Shown here: piece by piece, positions 17,269 through 26,488 of the stretch | Numbering within the stretch: position 1 is the first letter of the stretch | Layout of the letters: every line of letters starts with the position of its first letter | Source: Fodinicurvata fenggangensis DSM 21160 | GTDB taxonomy: Bacteria > Pseudomonadota > Alphaproteobacteria > Kiloniellales > DSM-21159 | Length of the DNA stretch: 64,000 nt | NCBI RefSeq assembly: GCF_000686045.1 | Contig: NZ_JMLV01000010.1 | Span: 83,761 to 147,760, forward strand | Reading direction: 5' to 3' | Program-made: the position numbers and the translations under genes | Notes under the pieces: generated by a model | What the model was told of the DNA's origin: nothing | The model's database searches: none | Seen by the model: only the letters and a program-made list of their open reading frames with translations

Positions 17269-18234
17269 ATGTCCGATAAACCCGTACTGCTGATTACCCG
17301 TCGGCTGACCAATGCCGTGCATGCCCGGGCTCAGCGCGACTACGAAACAATATTGAACATGGACGACAAGGTCTTCTCGCGCGACGAGCTTATCGCGCGT
17401 TGCCAGGAGGTGGACGCGGTCCTGCCCTGTCATTCGGAGCAGTTCACGGCCGAGGTGATCGCACAGCTTCCGGACCGGCTGAAGGTCATCGCCAATCACT
17501 CGGTGGGTGTGGATCACGTGGACCTGAAGGCTGCCCGCGAGAAAGGCATTGTGGTTACCAACACCCCGGATGTGCTGTCCGACGCCACGGCCGAAATCGC
17601 CATGCTCTGTATGCTGGGGGCGGCCCGGCGGGGTGCGGAGGGCGACCGCCTGATCCGCCAGGGCAATTGGGATTTCTGGTCGCCGGCTTTCATGGTGGGC
17701 CGCCAGGTGACCGGCAAACGATTCGGCGTCCTGGGCATGGGCCGGGTCGGCCAGGTCACGGCCGAGCGGGCGCGCGGATTCGGCATGGAGGTGCACTATC
17801 ACAATCGTACGCGCTTGCCGGACCATCTGGAGAAGGGGGCAGTCTTTCACCCCGATCTGGACAGCCTGCTTGCGGTCTCCGACGTGCTGTCACTGCATTG
17901 TCCGGCCACCCCGGAAACCCAGAATATCATCAATGCCGAAACCCTGGAAAAACTGCCGGACCGGGCGATTCTGGTGAACACGGCCCGCGGCAACCTGGTG
18001 GACGAGGAGGCGCTGATCGCGGCGCTGAAATCCGGCAAGCTCTTTGCTGCCGGCCTGGATGTCTTCCGGACCGAACCCGGGGGCAATCCGGACATTGCCG
18101 CCCTGGAGAACGTCTTCCTGTTGCCGCATATCGGATCGGCCACGGAGGAGACGCGGGATGCCATGGGATTCCGCGCACTGGACAATCTAGACGCGTATTT
18201 TGCGGGGCAAAAGCCCGGTGATATAGTGAATTGA
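17269..18234 (+). CDS. D-isomer 2-hydroxyacid dehydrogenase (glyoxylate/hydroxypyruvate reductase-like)
   Basis: A 321-residue NAD(P)H-dependent dehydrogenase. The Rossmann loop is FGVLGMGRVGQVTAERARGF (about 149-168). Active-site landmarks are NHSVGVDHVDL, VNTARGNLVDEEAL with the catalytic Arg, a Glu in FRTEPG, and the acid-base His in LLPHIGSAT. It probably reduces glyoxylate or hydroxypyruvate in the cytosol. GGGAGG precedes the ATG. It stands alone: the upstream helicase is divergent and the TRAP operon begins 250 bp downstream. Confidence 0.9.
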   Translation: MSDKPVLLITRRLTNAVHARAQRDYETILNMDDKVFSRDELIARCQEVDAVLPCHSEQFTAEVIAQLPDRLKVIANHSVGVDHVDLKAAREKGIVVTNTPDVLSDATAEIAMLCMLGAARRGAEGDRLIRQGNWDFWSPAFMVGRQVTGKRFGVLGMGRVGQVTAERARGFGMEVHYHNRTRLPDHLEKGAVFHPDLDSLLAVSDVLSLHCPATPETQNIINAETLEKLPDRAILVNTARGNLVDEEALIAALKSGKLFAAGLDVFRTEPGGNPDIAALENVFLLPHIGSATEETRDAMGFRALDNLDAYFAGQKPGDIVN

Positions 18235-18481
18235 GCCCCGCAAGAGCCGTGTTCCTGCCCAAAGGGTTTCTGTTATAATAATTAAAACATCAATATCAAC
18301 TCTATGGAATATATAGATAATATATTTACATATACGATTGTGAAATCAGTGAAATGGCAAGAATGTGTCTGATCCGTCTTTCTAAGCGAACAACTTTATG
18401 ATTTACTCCTGCCTCAGCAGTCCCGAAGATTGCACAGGAAAAAACGACTCTGAAATATAGAGGTATAAGGGAGGTACTTTA

Positions 18482-19678
18482 ATGACCAAGAAAGTAACCA
18501 AGGACAATGTCTCAAGGGAGACGGATGTTGCGTCGACCGAGGCAGCTTCCGGGCCGAAGGATGCGTCACGCCGCTCGTTCCTGAGCAAGGGCGCTCTGGC
18601 CGGCGGTGTGGCCGCTGCGTCCGGTTTCGCGGCTCCGGCCGTGCTGGCCCAGAGCCCGATCGTCATGCGCATGCAGACATCCTGGCCGTCCTCGGACATC
18701 TGGATGGATTTCGCCCAGGAGTTCGTCGATCGTGTTCAGGACATGTCCAATGGACGTATCGAAGTCGACCTGCTGCCAGCCGGCGCGGTCGTCGGCGCCT
18801 TCCAGGTGATGGACGGCGTGCATGACGGCGTGATCGACTGCGCGCATTCGGTGCCGGTCTACTGGTATGGCAAGCACAAGGCGGCTTCCTTCTTTGGCAC
18901 CGGTCCGGTGTTTGGCGGCTCGGCCACGACCATGCTGTCGTGGTTCTATCAGGGCGGTGGTGCCGAGTTCTATCGCGAGCTGACCCAGGATATCCTGGGC
19001 ATGAACGTGATCGGCTTCATGGGCTTCCCGATGTTTGCCCAGCCCTTTGGCTGGTTCAAGGAAGAGGTCAACACCGTCGAGGATATCGAAGGTTTCCGCT
19101 ATCGCACGGTGGGCCTGGCAGCCGACCTGCTGCAGGAGATGGGCATGTCCGTGGCCCAGCTGCCGGGCGGTGAGATCGTGCCGGCCATGGAACGCGGCGT
19201 GATCGATGCCTTCGAGTTCAACAACCCGTCGTCGGACCTTCGCTTCGGTTCCCCAGACGTGGCCAAGAACTACTACCTGTCGTCCTATCACCAGGCTTCG
19301 GAGAGCTTCGAGTTCATCTTCAACAAGGATTTCTACGAAGATCTCGATCCGGACTTGCAGGCGATCCTCAAGCACGCTGTCGAGGCGGCCTCCACGTCCA
19401 ACACCGCTTCGGCCATGGACAACTATTCGGCCGACCTCCAGAAGATCCAGGAAGAGCACGGTGTTACCGTACACCGTACTTCCGAAGAGATCCTGGCCGC
19501 CCAGCTCGAGGCTTGGGATGTCCTGATCGAGCGGCTTGAGGAAGAGGATGACCTCAACAAGCGGATCATGGACAGCCAGCGCGAATGGGTCGAGCGGGTC
19601 AGCTACTACGAGCTGATGAATGCGCCCGATTATGCTCTGGCCTATGAGCACTTCTTCCCGGGCAAGCTGGCCCTCTAA
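18482..19678 (+). CDS. dctP: TRAP transporter substrate-binding protein (DctP family), Tat-exported
   Basis: A 398-residue periplasmic receptor. A long N-region leads to the twin-arginine motif SRRSFLSKG (about 29-37), then a hydrophobic stretch ending APAVLA. The mature protein has DctP features: LLPAGAVVGAFQVMDGV, FKEEVNTVEDIEGFRYRTVG (about 197-216), GGEIVPAMERGVIDAFEF and SYHQASESFEF. This matches the TakP/mannonate-like branch that binds oxo- or hydroxy-acids; the ligand is not known. GGGAGG precedes the ATG. It heads an operon with dctQ, dctM and an amidase. Confidence 0.93.
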   Translation: MTKKVTKDNVSRETDVASTEAASGPKDASRRSFLSKGALAGGVAAASGFAAPAVLAQSPIVMRMQTSWPSSDIWMDFAQEFVDRVQDMSNGRIEVDLLPAGAVVGAFQVMDGVHDGVIDCAHSVPVYWYGKHKAASFFGTGPVFGGSATTMLSWFYQGGGAEFYRELTQDILGMNVIGFMGFPMFAQPFGWFKEEVNTVEDIEGFRYRTVGLAADLLQEMGMSVAQLPGGEIVPAMERGVIDAFEFNNPSSDLRFGSPDVAKNYYLSSYHQASESFEFIFNKDFYEDLDPDLQAILKHAVEAASTSNTASAMDNYSADLQKIQEEHGVTVHRTSEEILAAQLEAWDVLIERLEEEDDLNKRIMDSQREWVERVSYYELMNAPDYALAYEHFFPGKLAL

Positions 19679-19707
19679 GGCCAGCCGATAAAAACAGGTG
19701 GAACGAC

Positions 19708-19743
19708 CGGCTCCGGCATTGCAAACCAGCGATGCCGGAGCCG
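19708..19743 (+). promoter_or_regulatory. Strong intercistronic stem-loop between dctP and dctQ
   Basis: A 12-bp perfect stem, CGGCTCCGGCAT paired with ATGCCGGAGCCG, surrounds a 12-base loop just after the dctP stop. No U-run follows, so it is probably an RNA-stabilising or attenuating hairpin. That would keep the binding protein more abundant than the permeases, as is common in TRAP and ABC operons. Confidence 0.75.
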
Positions 19744-19767
19744 CTTGAATGAAGCGACGAGGGATTT

Positions 19768-20370
19768 ATGCTCTGGTACATTCAGTTTGCTGACAAGCTT
19801 TCGGGCTGGTTTGGCAAGGGCTTCGGGTGGCTGATCATCCTGATGACGTTTGGCGTCAGCTACGAAGTCTTTGTTCGCTATCTCCTGAATGCGCCGACCA
19901 CCTGGTCTCTCGACGTTTCTTTCATCATGTATGGCAGCCTTTTCATGGTTGGCGGGGCCTACACCCTGTCCCGTGGGGGGCATGTGCGCGGCGATTTTCT
20001 CTATCGCCTCTGGAAGCCGCGGACCCAGGCCGTGGTCGATCTGTTCCTGTACGTCTTCTTCTTTTTCCCCGGAATTCTGGCCCTGATGATCCGGGGCTGG
20101 GACTATGCTGAGCGAAGCTGGAGCTACGGCGAGGTCAGCGTGAACAGCCCGGCCGGCGTTCCGATCTATCAGTTCAAGACCGCCATGGCGCTTGCCGCGG
20201 TCCTGCTGATCATACAGGGAATCGCACAGGTTTTCCGCTGTATCCTCTGCATGCGCGAAGGCTATTGGCGCCTGCCGGAAGAGGACGTGAAGGAGACCGA
20301 GGAGATGTTGCTGCACTCCGGCCCGGAACATGAAATGACGGGCTACGACAGTGAAAAGCACAAACTGTGA
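19768..20370 (+). CDS. dctQ: TRAP transporter small permease (DctQ)
   Basis: A 200-residue membrane protein with four hydrophobic segments (around residues 15-35, 50-70, 90-115 and 130-155) and the DctQ signature FGVSYEVFVRYLLNAPTTWS near 29-48. It forms the small subunit that pairs with DctM in Na+-driven uptake of the DctP ligand. GAGGGATTT precedes the ATG. The C-terminal tail is soluble and acidic/His-containing, somewhat longer than usual. Confidence 0.92.
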   Translation: MLWYIQFADKLSGWFGKGFGWLIILMTFGVSYEVFVRYLLNAPTTWSLDVSFIMYGSLFMVGGAYTLSRGGHVRGDFLYRLWKPRTQAVVDLFLYVFFFFPGILALMIRGWDYAERSWSYGEVSVNSPAGVPIYQFKTAMALAAVLLIIQGIAQVFRCILCMREGYWRLPEEDVKETEEMLLHSGPEHEMTGYDSEKHKL

Positions 20371-20435
20371 GCCTGGTGCGCCTGCCAAGGCCGCACCTGA
20401 TGTCCAGGACCTTCTTTTGAACGGAGCCGCTGAAC

Positions 20436-21854
20436 GTGACTGATCCCCAAGTCGCCCTGTTGATGCTGGCCATCTTTATCATTCTGGTTTTCCTGGGGTT
20501 TCCCATCGCTTTCACGCTGATGGCCCTGGGCATGTTCGTAGGCTATTACGCCTATTTCGAACCGAACCGCATGTGGCGCGATTACCTGCGCCTGGACGAA
20601 AATGCCGACTGGTGGACCTCGGTCACGACCTGGTTCGACGGTCTGCTTAACAGTCGGATCTTCGACCTCTTCGTGAACCAGACCTATACGGTCATGTCGA
20701 ACGAGGTCCTGACCGCGGTTCCCCTGTTCCTCTTCATGGGCTACATCGTCGAACGGGCCAATATCGTCGATCGCTTGTTCTCGACCCTGAACGTGGCGGC
20801 CAAGAGAGTTCCGGGCTCCATGGGCGTGGCGGCCCTGCTTACCTGCATGCTGTTCGCCACGGCGACGGGCATCGTGGGCGCCGTGGTGACCCTTATGGGC
20901 CTGCTGGCTCTACCGGCCATGTTGAAGGTGCGCTACAATATCAGTTTTGCCAGCGGTATCATCTGTGCCGGCGGAACGCTGGGCATCCTGATCCCGCCGT
21001 CGATCATGCTGATCGTCTATGCCGCTGCGTCGGGCGTTTCGATTGTGCGCCTCTACGCCGGCGCCCTGCTCCCTGGGCTGGTGCTGGTCGGACTTTACAT
21101 AACCTATGTGGTCGGCCGTGCGATCCTACAGCCCAGCGTGGCGCCCAAGCCCACCAAAGAGGAGGTGCCGGATATTCCCTTCGGGAAGCTGCTGTGGATG
21201 CTGGCGACCTCGTTCCTACCGCTGGCCGTCCTGATCCTGGCGGTTCTGGGCTCGATTCTCTTCGGTCTGGCCACGCCCACGGAAGCCGCGGCTGTCGGCG
21301 CCCTCGGCGGCATGCTGCTGGCCGTGGTCTACCGCGCGATGACCTTCCAACGCCTGCGGGAATCCGTCTACCTGACGGTACGAACCACGGCCATGGTCTG
21401 CTGGCTGTTCGTGGGCTCCTACGTCTTTTCGTCGGTCTTCTCCTATCTGGGCGGCGAGCAGCTGATCTCGCAGTTCGTCGAGGGACTCGATCTGACGCCG
21501 CTGCAGTTCCTGCTGCTGGCACAGTTGATCATCTTCCTTCTGGGCTGGCCGCTGGAATGGTCCGAGATCATCATCATCTTCGTGCCGATCTTCCTGCCGC
21601 TGCTGCCGATGTTCGGTGTCGATCCGCTGTTCTTCGGCATCCTGGTGGCACTCAATCTGCAGACCAGTTTCCTGACACCGCCCATGGCCATGTCGGCCTA
21701 TTACCTGAAAGGAATTGCGCCGCCCGAAGTGCAGCTGACACAGATCTTCAAGGGGGTCTTGCCATTCCTCTTCATGGTCTTTGTCGCCATGGCACTGGTC
21801 TACAACTTCAACGAGCTCGTCTTCCATCTGCCGCAGGTGTTCTATGGCCGCTAA
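20436..21854 (+). CDS. dctM: TRAP transporter large permease (DctM)
   Basis: A 472-residue polytopic membrane protein, the transport subunit. DctM landmarks include the N-terminal LGFPIAFTLMALG, the discontinuous-helix motifs MLFATATGIVGAVVTLMGLL and GGTLGILIPPSIMLIVYA (about 183-200), and the C-terminal FLGWPLEWSEIIIIFVPIF. It starts at GTG with GGAG about 10 bases upstream. Its last 11 bases overlap the amidase start, so the two products are translationally coupled. Confidence 0.93.
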   Translation: MTDPQVALLMLAIFIILVFLGFPIAFTLMALGMFVGYYAYFEPNRMWRDYLRLDENADWWTSVTTWFDGLLNSRIFDLFVNQTYTVMSNEVLTAVPLFLFMGYIVERANIVDRLFSTLNVAAKRVPGSMGVAALLTCMLFATATGIVGAVVTLMGLLALPAMLKVRYNISFASGIICAGGTLGILIPPSIMLIVYAAASGVSIVRLYAGALLPGLVLVGLYITYVVGRAILQPSVAPKPTKEEVPDIPFGKLLWMLATSFLPLAVLILAVLGSILFGLATPTEAAAVGALGGMLLAVVYRAMTFQRLRESVYLTVRTTAMVCWLFVGSYVFSSVFSYLGGEQLISQFVEGLDLTPLQFLLLAQLIIFLLGWPLEWSEIIIIFVPIFLPLLPMFGVDPLFFGILVALNLQTSFLTPPMAMSAYYLKGIAPPEVQLTQIFKGVLPFLFMVFVAMALVYNFNELVFHLPQVFYGR

Positions 21855-23214
21855 GACACAAAACAAAGTGGACCCCAAGCTCGATCTGAGTGCGGTCGAG
21901 CTGCGGGACCGAATGGTCAAGGGCGAGCTGAAGGCCGTGGACGTGGCGCAGGGCTTCCTGGACCGGATTGCCGCCCGCGAGGGCGAGGTCCAGGCCTGGG
22001 CCTGGCTGGACAGCGATCATGTCCTTGAACAGGCTGCGGCCCTGGACAAGTATCGCGGTACGGGGCGTGCCCCCGGCCCGTTGCATGGCCTGCCGGTGGC
22101 CTTGAAGGACATCATCGACACCCGGCGCATTCCGACCGAGAACGGGACGCCCATCGATGAGGGGCGGGTACCGGTCAAGGACGCCTATGTCGTCGAACGG
22201 CTGAAGGCGGCCGGTGCGATCATCATGGGCAAGACGGTGGCCACCGAGCTGGCCTATCGCCAGCCCGGCAAGACGCGCAATCCGCACAATCCCAAGCATA
22301 CACCGGGCGGTTCCTCGTCGGGATCTGCGGCGGCGGTCGGCGCTGGCATGGTGCCGCTGGCCATTGGCACACAGACCGATGGTTCGGTTGTTCGTCCTGC
22401 CGCCTATTGTGGCGTGGTCGGCTTCAAGCCCAGTTTCGGGGCGATTCCGCGCAGCGGTATCCTGGCCCAATCCCCGAGTCTGGATACAGTTGGCATCTTC
22501 GCGCGAACCCTTCAGGATGCCGCCCTGCTCAGCGATTGCCTGTTTGGTCATGACGAGGCGGACAAGGCAACCGATTTGACCCCTCCGCCACGCATGCTGA
22601 AGATTGCAAAATCGGATCCTCCGGTCACGCCGATGGTCGGGTTCGTGCGTCCGCCCGGATGGGACGAAGCCGATTCCCAGACACAGATGGCGATGAAGGA
22701 GTTCACGGATCTTTTGGGGGAGGGCTGCTTCGAAGCTCCGCTGCCAAACGTGTTCAGTGATGCCCCTGCGATTCGTGAGCGGATCAACTTTGCCGAAATG
22801 GCGAAGTGCTACTACAGCTATGAACGACGCGGCTGGGATCGGTTGTCGGACAAGCTGCGTGAAGCGATGGAAAAGGGTAAGGCTGTGCCCGCGCGAGACT
22901 ACATCGCTGCCCTGGACTGGCCCGATGTGTTGAATGCAGGATTGGCTGAAGTCTTCGAGCGTTGCGACGTGATCCTGACCCCCTCCACGCCGACGCCGGC
23001 ACCAGAGGGTCTGGAGTATACGGGCAGTTCCGTGTTCAATGGCCTTTGGACACTCTGTGGCTTGCCGGCCGTCACCATACCGCTTCTTGAAGCGGAGAAC
23101 GGCCTGCCCATGGGCGTACAGGTGATTGGACGCAAGGGAGATGACGCCCGCTTGCTGCGCACGGCCCGCTGGCTGGCACTCCAGGTGGCATCCCCCGAAC
23201 TTCAGGAGGCTTGA
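21844..23214 (+). CDS. Amidase signature family enzyme
   Basis: A 456-residue hydrolase of the amidase signature family, cleaving amide bonds to acid plus ammonia or amine. The Ser-cisSer-Lys triad is visible: Lys88 in VALKDII, the Ser pair 157-158 in GGSSSGSAAAVGAG, and nucleophile Ser181 in GTQTDGSVV. The ATG at 21844 overlaps dctM and has AGGTG just upstream. No signal peptide is present, so it acts in the cytosol. Coupling to the TRAP permease suggests it processes the imported solute, perhaps an amide or N-acyl compound. The exact substrate is unknown. Confidence 0.93.
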   Translation: MAAKTQNKVDPKLDLSAVELRDRMVKGELKAVDVAQGFLDRIAAREGEVQAWAWLDSDHVLEQAAALDKYRGTGRAPGPLHGLPVALKDIIDTRRIPTENGTPIDEGRVPVKDAYVVERLKAAGAIIMGKTVATELAYRQPGKTRNPHNPKHTPGGSSSGSAAAVGAGMVPLAIGTQTDGSVVRPAAYCGVVGFKPSFGAIPRSGILAQSPSLDTVGIFARTLQDAALLSDCLFGHDEADKATDLTPPPRMLKIAKSDPPVTPMVGFVRPPGWDEADSQTQMAMKEFTDLLGEGCFEAPLPNVFSDAPAIRERINFAEMAKCYYSYERRGWDRLSDKLREAMEKGKAVPARDYIAALDWPDVLNAGLAEVFERCDVILTPSTPTPAPEGLEYTGSSVFNGLWTLCGLPAVTIPLLEAENGLPMGVQVIGRKGDDARLLRTARWLALQVASPELQEA

Positions 23215-23216
23215 GA

Positions 23217-23387
23217 ATGACGGATCGAATTATGGCCCTGGTGGCCTACCTGGTTCTTTTGGGCTTCCTTGGCGTCTTGGTGATCGGGGTTCCACACATC
23301 GATCTTATCGTGGTGGTCCTGATAACGCTGTTGCTGGCAGGTTGGGACTTCTGGAAGCACTCGGGCAAGCCCGACTCGGAGATGTAA
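23217..23387 (+). CDS. Small two-segment membrane protein
   Basis: A 56-residue ORF beginning 2 bases after the amidase stop. A GGAGG about 10 bases before the ATG lies inside the end of the amidase gene. Residues 6-25 and 28-43 are strongly hydrophobic, with a Pro-His-Ile-Asp turn between them. The C-terminal tail WDFWKHSGKPDSEM is soluble. It is tightly placed as the last gene of the TRAP-amidase operon. I recognise no family. It could be a transporter accessory subunit. Confidence 0.65.
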   Translation: MTDRIMALVAYLVLLGFLGVLVIGVPHIDLIVVVLITLLLAGWDFWKHSGKPDSEM

Positions 23388-23392
23388 GCGTT

Positions 23393-24301
23393 CTACGCCG
23401 CCCAGGCTGCCGCAATCCGACCGGCCATTGCGGCATTGGACAGCAAGAGGGCTCGGTTGGCGGCCAGGGTTGCGCCGGCGCTCATCTCGTGCAACCGCGA
23501 AAGCAGGAAGGGCGTGACAGCCTTGCCGGACATGTTTTCGCGCGTGGCATCCTGAAGTGCATTTTCGATCCAGCCGTCCAGTTGTGTCCCGGACAGTGCG
23601 GCTGCCTCCGGGACCGGCTGGGCGAGCAGCAATCCTCCCGAACTGACCTGCCAATGAGCCCGCAGCAGCTCTGCCGCGTCCCGGGCGCCTCCAACACTGT
23701 GGTCCAGGGGAAGGCCGCTGCCGACCGCATAGAAAGCGGGAAATTCCCGGCCCCCCAGGCCCACCACCGGCACCGAGAGACTCTCCAGGATTTCCAATGT
23801 GCGCGGCAGGTCCAGGATGGACTTGGCGCCCGAGGCCACCACGGCGACCGGACTGCGGGAAAGCTCCATCAGGTCAGCCGAGATGTCGAAGGTCTGGTTG
23901 CAGTCGCGATGCGCGCCGCCGATGCCGCCCGTCGCAAAGATCCCGATTCCCGCCAAGGCTGCCAGGCGCGCGGTGGCTGAGACCGTAGTGGCACCGTCCA
24001 GTCCCTGCGCCATTGCCGGGCCCAGGTCGCGGCTGCCCAGCTTGGCCATGGAGCCGCCCTCACGGGCAAAGCCTTCGATTTGATCCGCGCTCATTCCGAC
24101 GATCGCCTGCCCAGCAATCAAGCCAATGGTGGCCGGTACGGCGCCGGCTTCGCGCACCTGGGCTTCCATGGCCTGCGCGGTTTCCAGGTTGCCCGGCCAG
24201 GGAAGGCCATGGGCGATGACGGTGGACTCCAGGGCCACGACGGGACCGCCTTGCCGCAGGGTCTCGGCCACCTGCGGATCTATGTCGAGAGGGACGCTCA
24301 C
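23393..24301 (-). CDS. psuG: Pseudouridine-5'-phosphate glycosidase
   Basis: A 302-residue PsuG-family enzyme that reversibly breaks pseudouridine 5'-phosphate into ribose 5-phosphate and uracil. Landmarks: VVALESTVIAHGLPWP with the conserved Glu (about 20-35), a Lys in GGSMAKLGSRDL (Mn/substrate site), TVSATARLAALAGIGIFATG, GGAHRDCNQTFDISADL, and a C-terminal LLLSNAAMAGRIA. The GTG at 24301 overlaps the upstream HIT gene stop (GTGA). The frame continues upstream but that part is out of register with family length. The usual PfkB-type pseudouridine kinase is absent nearby. Confidence 0.92.
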   Translation of the reverse strand: MSVPLDIDPQVAETLRQGGPVVALESTVIAHGLPWPGNLETAQAMEAQVREAGAVPATIGLIAGQAIVGMSADQIEGFAREGGSMAKLGSRDLGPAMAQGLDGATTVSATARLAALAGIGIFATGGIGGAHRDCNQTFDISADLMELSRSPVAVVASGAKSILDLPRTLEILESLSVPVVGLGGREFPAFYAVGSGLPLDHSVGGARDAAELLRAHWQVSSGGLLLAQPVPEAAALSGTQLDGWIENALQDATRENMSGKAVTPFLLSRLHEMSAGATLAANRALLLSNAAMAGRIAAAWAA

Positions 24302-24717
24302 AGCGGATGCTTCAGTTCCTGATGCAGAGCTTTCACGCGTTCCTCCAACTGGTGAGCCGGATAGGGCTGCATCGCCTGTTTGCCCCAGACCGGACCCGGC
24401 CAAGCGGGATCGTCGCTGAAGCGGGCTATGACATGGATGTGCAGCTGCGGCGTCATGTTTCCCAGGGCGGCCACGTTCACCTTGTCCGGACTGAACAGAC
24501 GGCTCAGCGCCTGGGAGCAGATCGTGATCTCATCGCACACGCGGTACTGGTCCATGGGATCCAGGTCGTGAAAGTCCTTCTTGTTCGGTCGCTGCGGGAC
24601 CAACACCAGCCAGGGCCAGGCCGCATCGTTCATCAGCAGCAGGCGCGAAAGCCTCAGGTCCATCACCTCGATGCCGTCGCGTGCCAGGTCCGGATGCAGT
24701 TCGAAGCTCTCGCTCAT
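24298..24717 (-). CDS. HIT family protein
   Basis: A 139-residue histidine triad protein, probably a nucleotidyl hydrolase or transferase. The motif near residue 98 reads PQLHIHVIARF, retaining two of the triad His with Gln in the first place, a variant common in this bacterial subgroup. The N-terminus FELHPDLARDGIEVMDL and WLVLVPQR are also typical. AAGGAG lies 7 bases before the ATG. It is translationally coupled to psuG, suggesting a shared role in nucleotide salvage; the substrate is unknown. Confidence 0.88.
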   Translation of the reverse strand: MSESFELHPDLARDGIEVMDLRLSRLLLMNDAAWPWLVLVPQRPNKKDFHDLDPMDQYRVCDEITICSQALSRLFSPDKVNVAALGNMTPQLHIHVIARFSDDPAWPGPVWGKQAMQPYPAHQLEERVKALHQELKHPL

Positions 24718-24876
24718 GTGACGGCTCCTTGCAGTTTTGCGGGTTCGTCAAAAGTTCCAGCATTGCCGTTCAGGTGCAACGAAAAAGCTGCTTAGAACCC
24801 GGGCTTCCCTGCAACCCTGTCGTGTGGTTATGTTGCCCCAGGATGCAATGTCGGCTGCAAGACCCCGGGAGGCTGA

Positions 24877-25776
24877 ATGACACTGGATTTCCGCTATCGT
24901 CGTCTGGGCTATGTCGCCCTGAACGTCAGCGACCTGCAAACTTCGTCCGAATTCTACCGCGACCTCGTGGGCCTGCAGCCTGCCGGAGAGGCGGGCGAGG
25001 GGGAATGGCTGTTCCGCTGCAGCCCACGTCACCACGACCTGATCCTGCACCAGGCTTCGGAACCGGGCCTGCGCCGTATTGGTTGGGAAATGGAAAGCCC
25101 CGAGGACCTGGCTCGGGTGCGGCGGCATCTCGAAAGCCTGGAGCTGGCCACCCACGATGTGGGGCGTGAAGAGGCTGCCTGCCTGGGCGTAGAAGACGCC
25201 TTCCGCGTGGTCGAGCCGCATACCGGCGCCACCCTTGAATACTTCCATTCCTTCGAACAGGCCACCACGCCGTTCGAGGCCACTGTCACCAAGATCGAAC
25301 GCCTCGGTCATGTGGTGCTTGGTGCGGCGGATCATGCACGGGCCGAGCGATTCTTCCTGGAGCAGCTGAATTTCCGCGCCTCGGACCGGATCGAGGAGGC
25401 AATCACCTTCATGCGCTGCTTCCCCAATCCGCTGCACCATTCGCTGGGCCTTGCGCATTCCGGACGCAATCATTTCCATCACGTGAATTTCATGGTCACG
25501 GACGTTGATGACATCGGCAAGGCTTTCTGGCGGATGCAGAAGAACGACGCCCCCATCGTCTTCGGGCCGGGGCGGCATCCGCCATCAGAGTCCATGTTCC
25601 TCTATTTCCTGGATCCGGACGGCTTGACCGTGGAGTACAGCTTCGGCATGGAAACCTTTCCCGAGGCGGACCCGCGCCCGCCGCGCACCCTTCCGTTCGC
25701 GCCGGAGAACATGGACTATTGGGGGGCTATACCCGACCCGCGCATGGGCCGAACCGGCAGCATCGAGTCACTGTAA
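24877..25776 (+). CDS. VOC family protein, extradiol dioxygenase-like
   Basis: A 299-residue protein with two vicinal-oxygen-chelate modules (about 8-130 and 143-265). It resembles 2,3-dihydroxybiphenyl/catechol 2,3-dioxygenases. Candidate Fe/Mn ligands in the second module are His in RLGHVVLG (about 149), His in FHHVNFMV (about 205) and Glu in LTVEYSFGME (about 253). It could open an aromatic ring or act on another substrate. It is convergent with the Liv importer genes (stops 4 bases apart) and may belong to the same catabolic locus. Confidence 0.82.
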   Translation: MTLDFRYRRLGYVALNVSDLQTSSEFYRDLVGLQPAGEAGEGEWLFRCSPRHHDLILHQASEPGLRRIGWEMESPEDLARVRRHLESLELATHDVGREEAACLGVEDAFRVVEPHTGATLEYFHSFEQATTPFEATVTKIERLGHVVLGAADHARAERFFLEQLNFRASDRIEEAITFMRCFPNPLHHSLGLAHSGRNHFHHVNFMVTDVDDIGKAFWRMQKNDAPIVFGPGRHPPSESMFLYFLDPDGLTVEYSFGMETFPEADPRPPRTLPFAPENMDYWGAIPDPRMGRTGSIESL

Positions 25777-25780
25777 GGCC

Positions 25781-26488
25781 TCAGCTTGCCGCCACGGAGA
25801 GGTAACGCTCCTGCAGTTCCGGGTTGTCGCGCAAGGCCGCGGCCGGGCCTTCATGGACCACTTCACCCTTGGCCAGGATATAGCAGCGCTCGGCATGCTT
25901 GAGAGCAAACGCGAGGTTCTGGTCGGTGAACAGGATCGTCGTGCTCGCCGATAGGCTGGAAAGCAGCCGCCCAATCTGGTTGACGATCACCGGCGCCAGG
26001 CCTTCGCTCGGCTCATCCAGCAGCAGGAGTTCCGGCTGGCCGACCAGGGCCCGTGCGATCGCCAGCATCTGCTGCTCGCCACCGGACAGGGTTTTGCCGG
26101 GCCGATCCTTGAACTCCGCGATCACCGGAAATTCGTCGTAAACCCGCTCGAGCGACCAAGTGGCCTGTCGCGGGCCGCGGTAGAGCGAGACTTCCAGGTT
26201 CTCGGCCACGCTCAGGTCGCCGAAGATTCGCCGGTCCTCCGGCACCAGGCAGATTCCCATGCGTGTGATGGCATGCGCCGGTCGTCGCGTGATGTCCTCG
26301 CCGCGGAAGTGGACCGTGCCCTGGCTTGGCGGCACGATGCCGACGATGGAAGACAGGGTCGTCGTCTTGCCGGCGCCGTTGCGTCCGAGAAGGCAAACGG
26401 TCTCGCCCTCGTCCACGGACAGGCTGACGCCCGACAACGCCCGGCTTTCACCGTAGAAGGTGTGGATATCCGAGACCTCGAGCATCAT
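25781..26488 (-). CDS. livF: Branched-chain amino acid-type ABC transporter ATPase LivF
   Basis: A 235-residue ATPase. Walker A is GRNGAGKTT near residues 35-43, the ABC signature LSGGEQQML near 133-141, Walker B LLLLDEPSEGLAP near 153-165, and the H-loop position is TDQN instead of the usual His-containing loop, a common LivF feature. It energises uptake with LivG through LivH/LivM. Its ATG overlaps the livG stop (ATGA). It is the last gene of the livKHMGF operon. Confidence 0.93.
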   Translation of the reverse strand: MMLEVSDIHTFYGESRALSGVSLSVDEGETVCLLGRNGAGKTTTLSSIVGIVPPSQGTVHFRGEDITRRPAHAITRMGICLVPEDRRIFGDLSVAENLEVSLYRGPRQATWSLERVYDEFPVIAEFKDRPGKTLSGGEQQMLAIARALVGQPELLLLDEPSEGLAPVIVNQIGRLLSSLSASTTILFTDQNLAFALKHAERCYILAKGEVVHEGPAAALRDNPELQERYLSVAAS

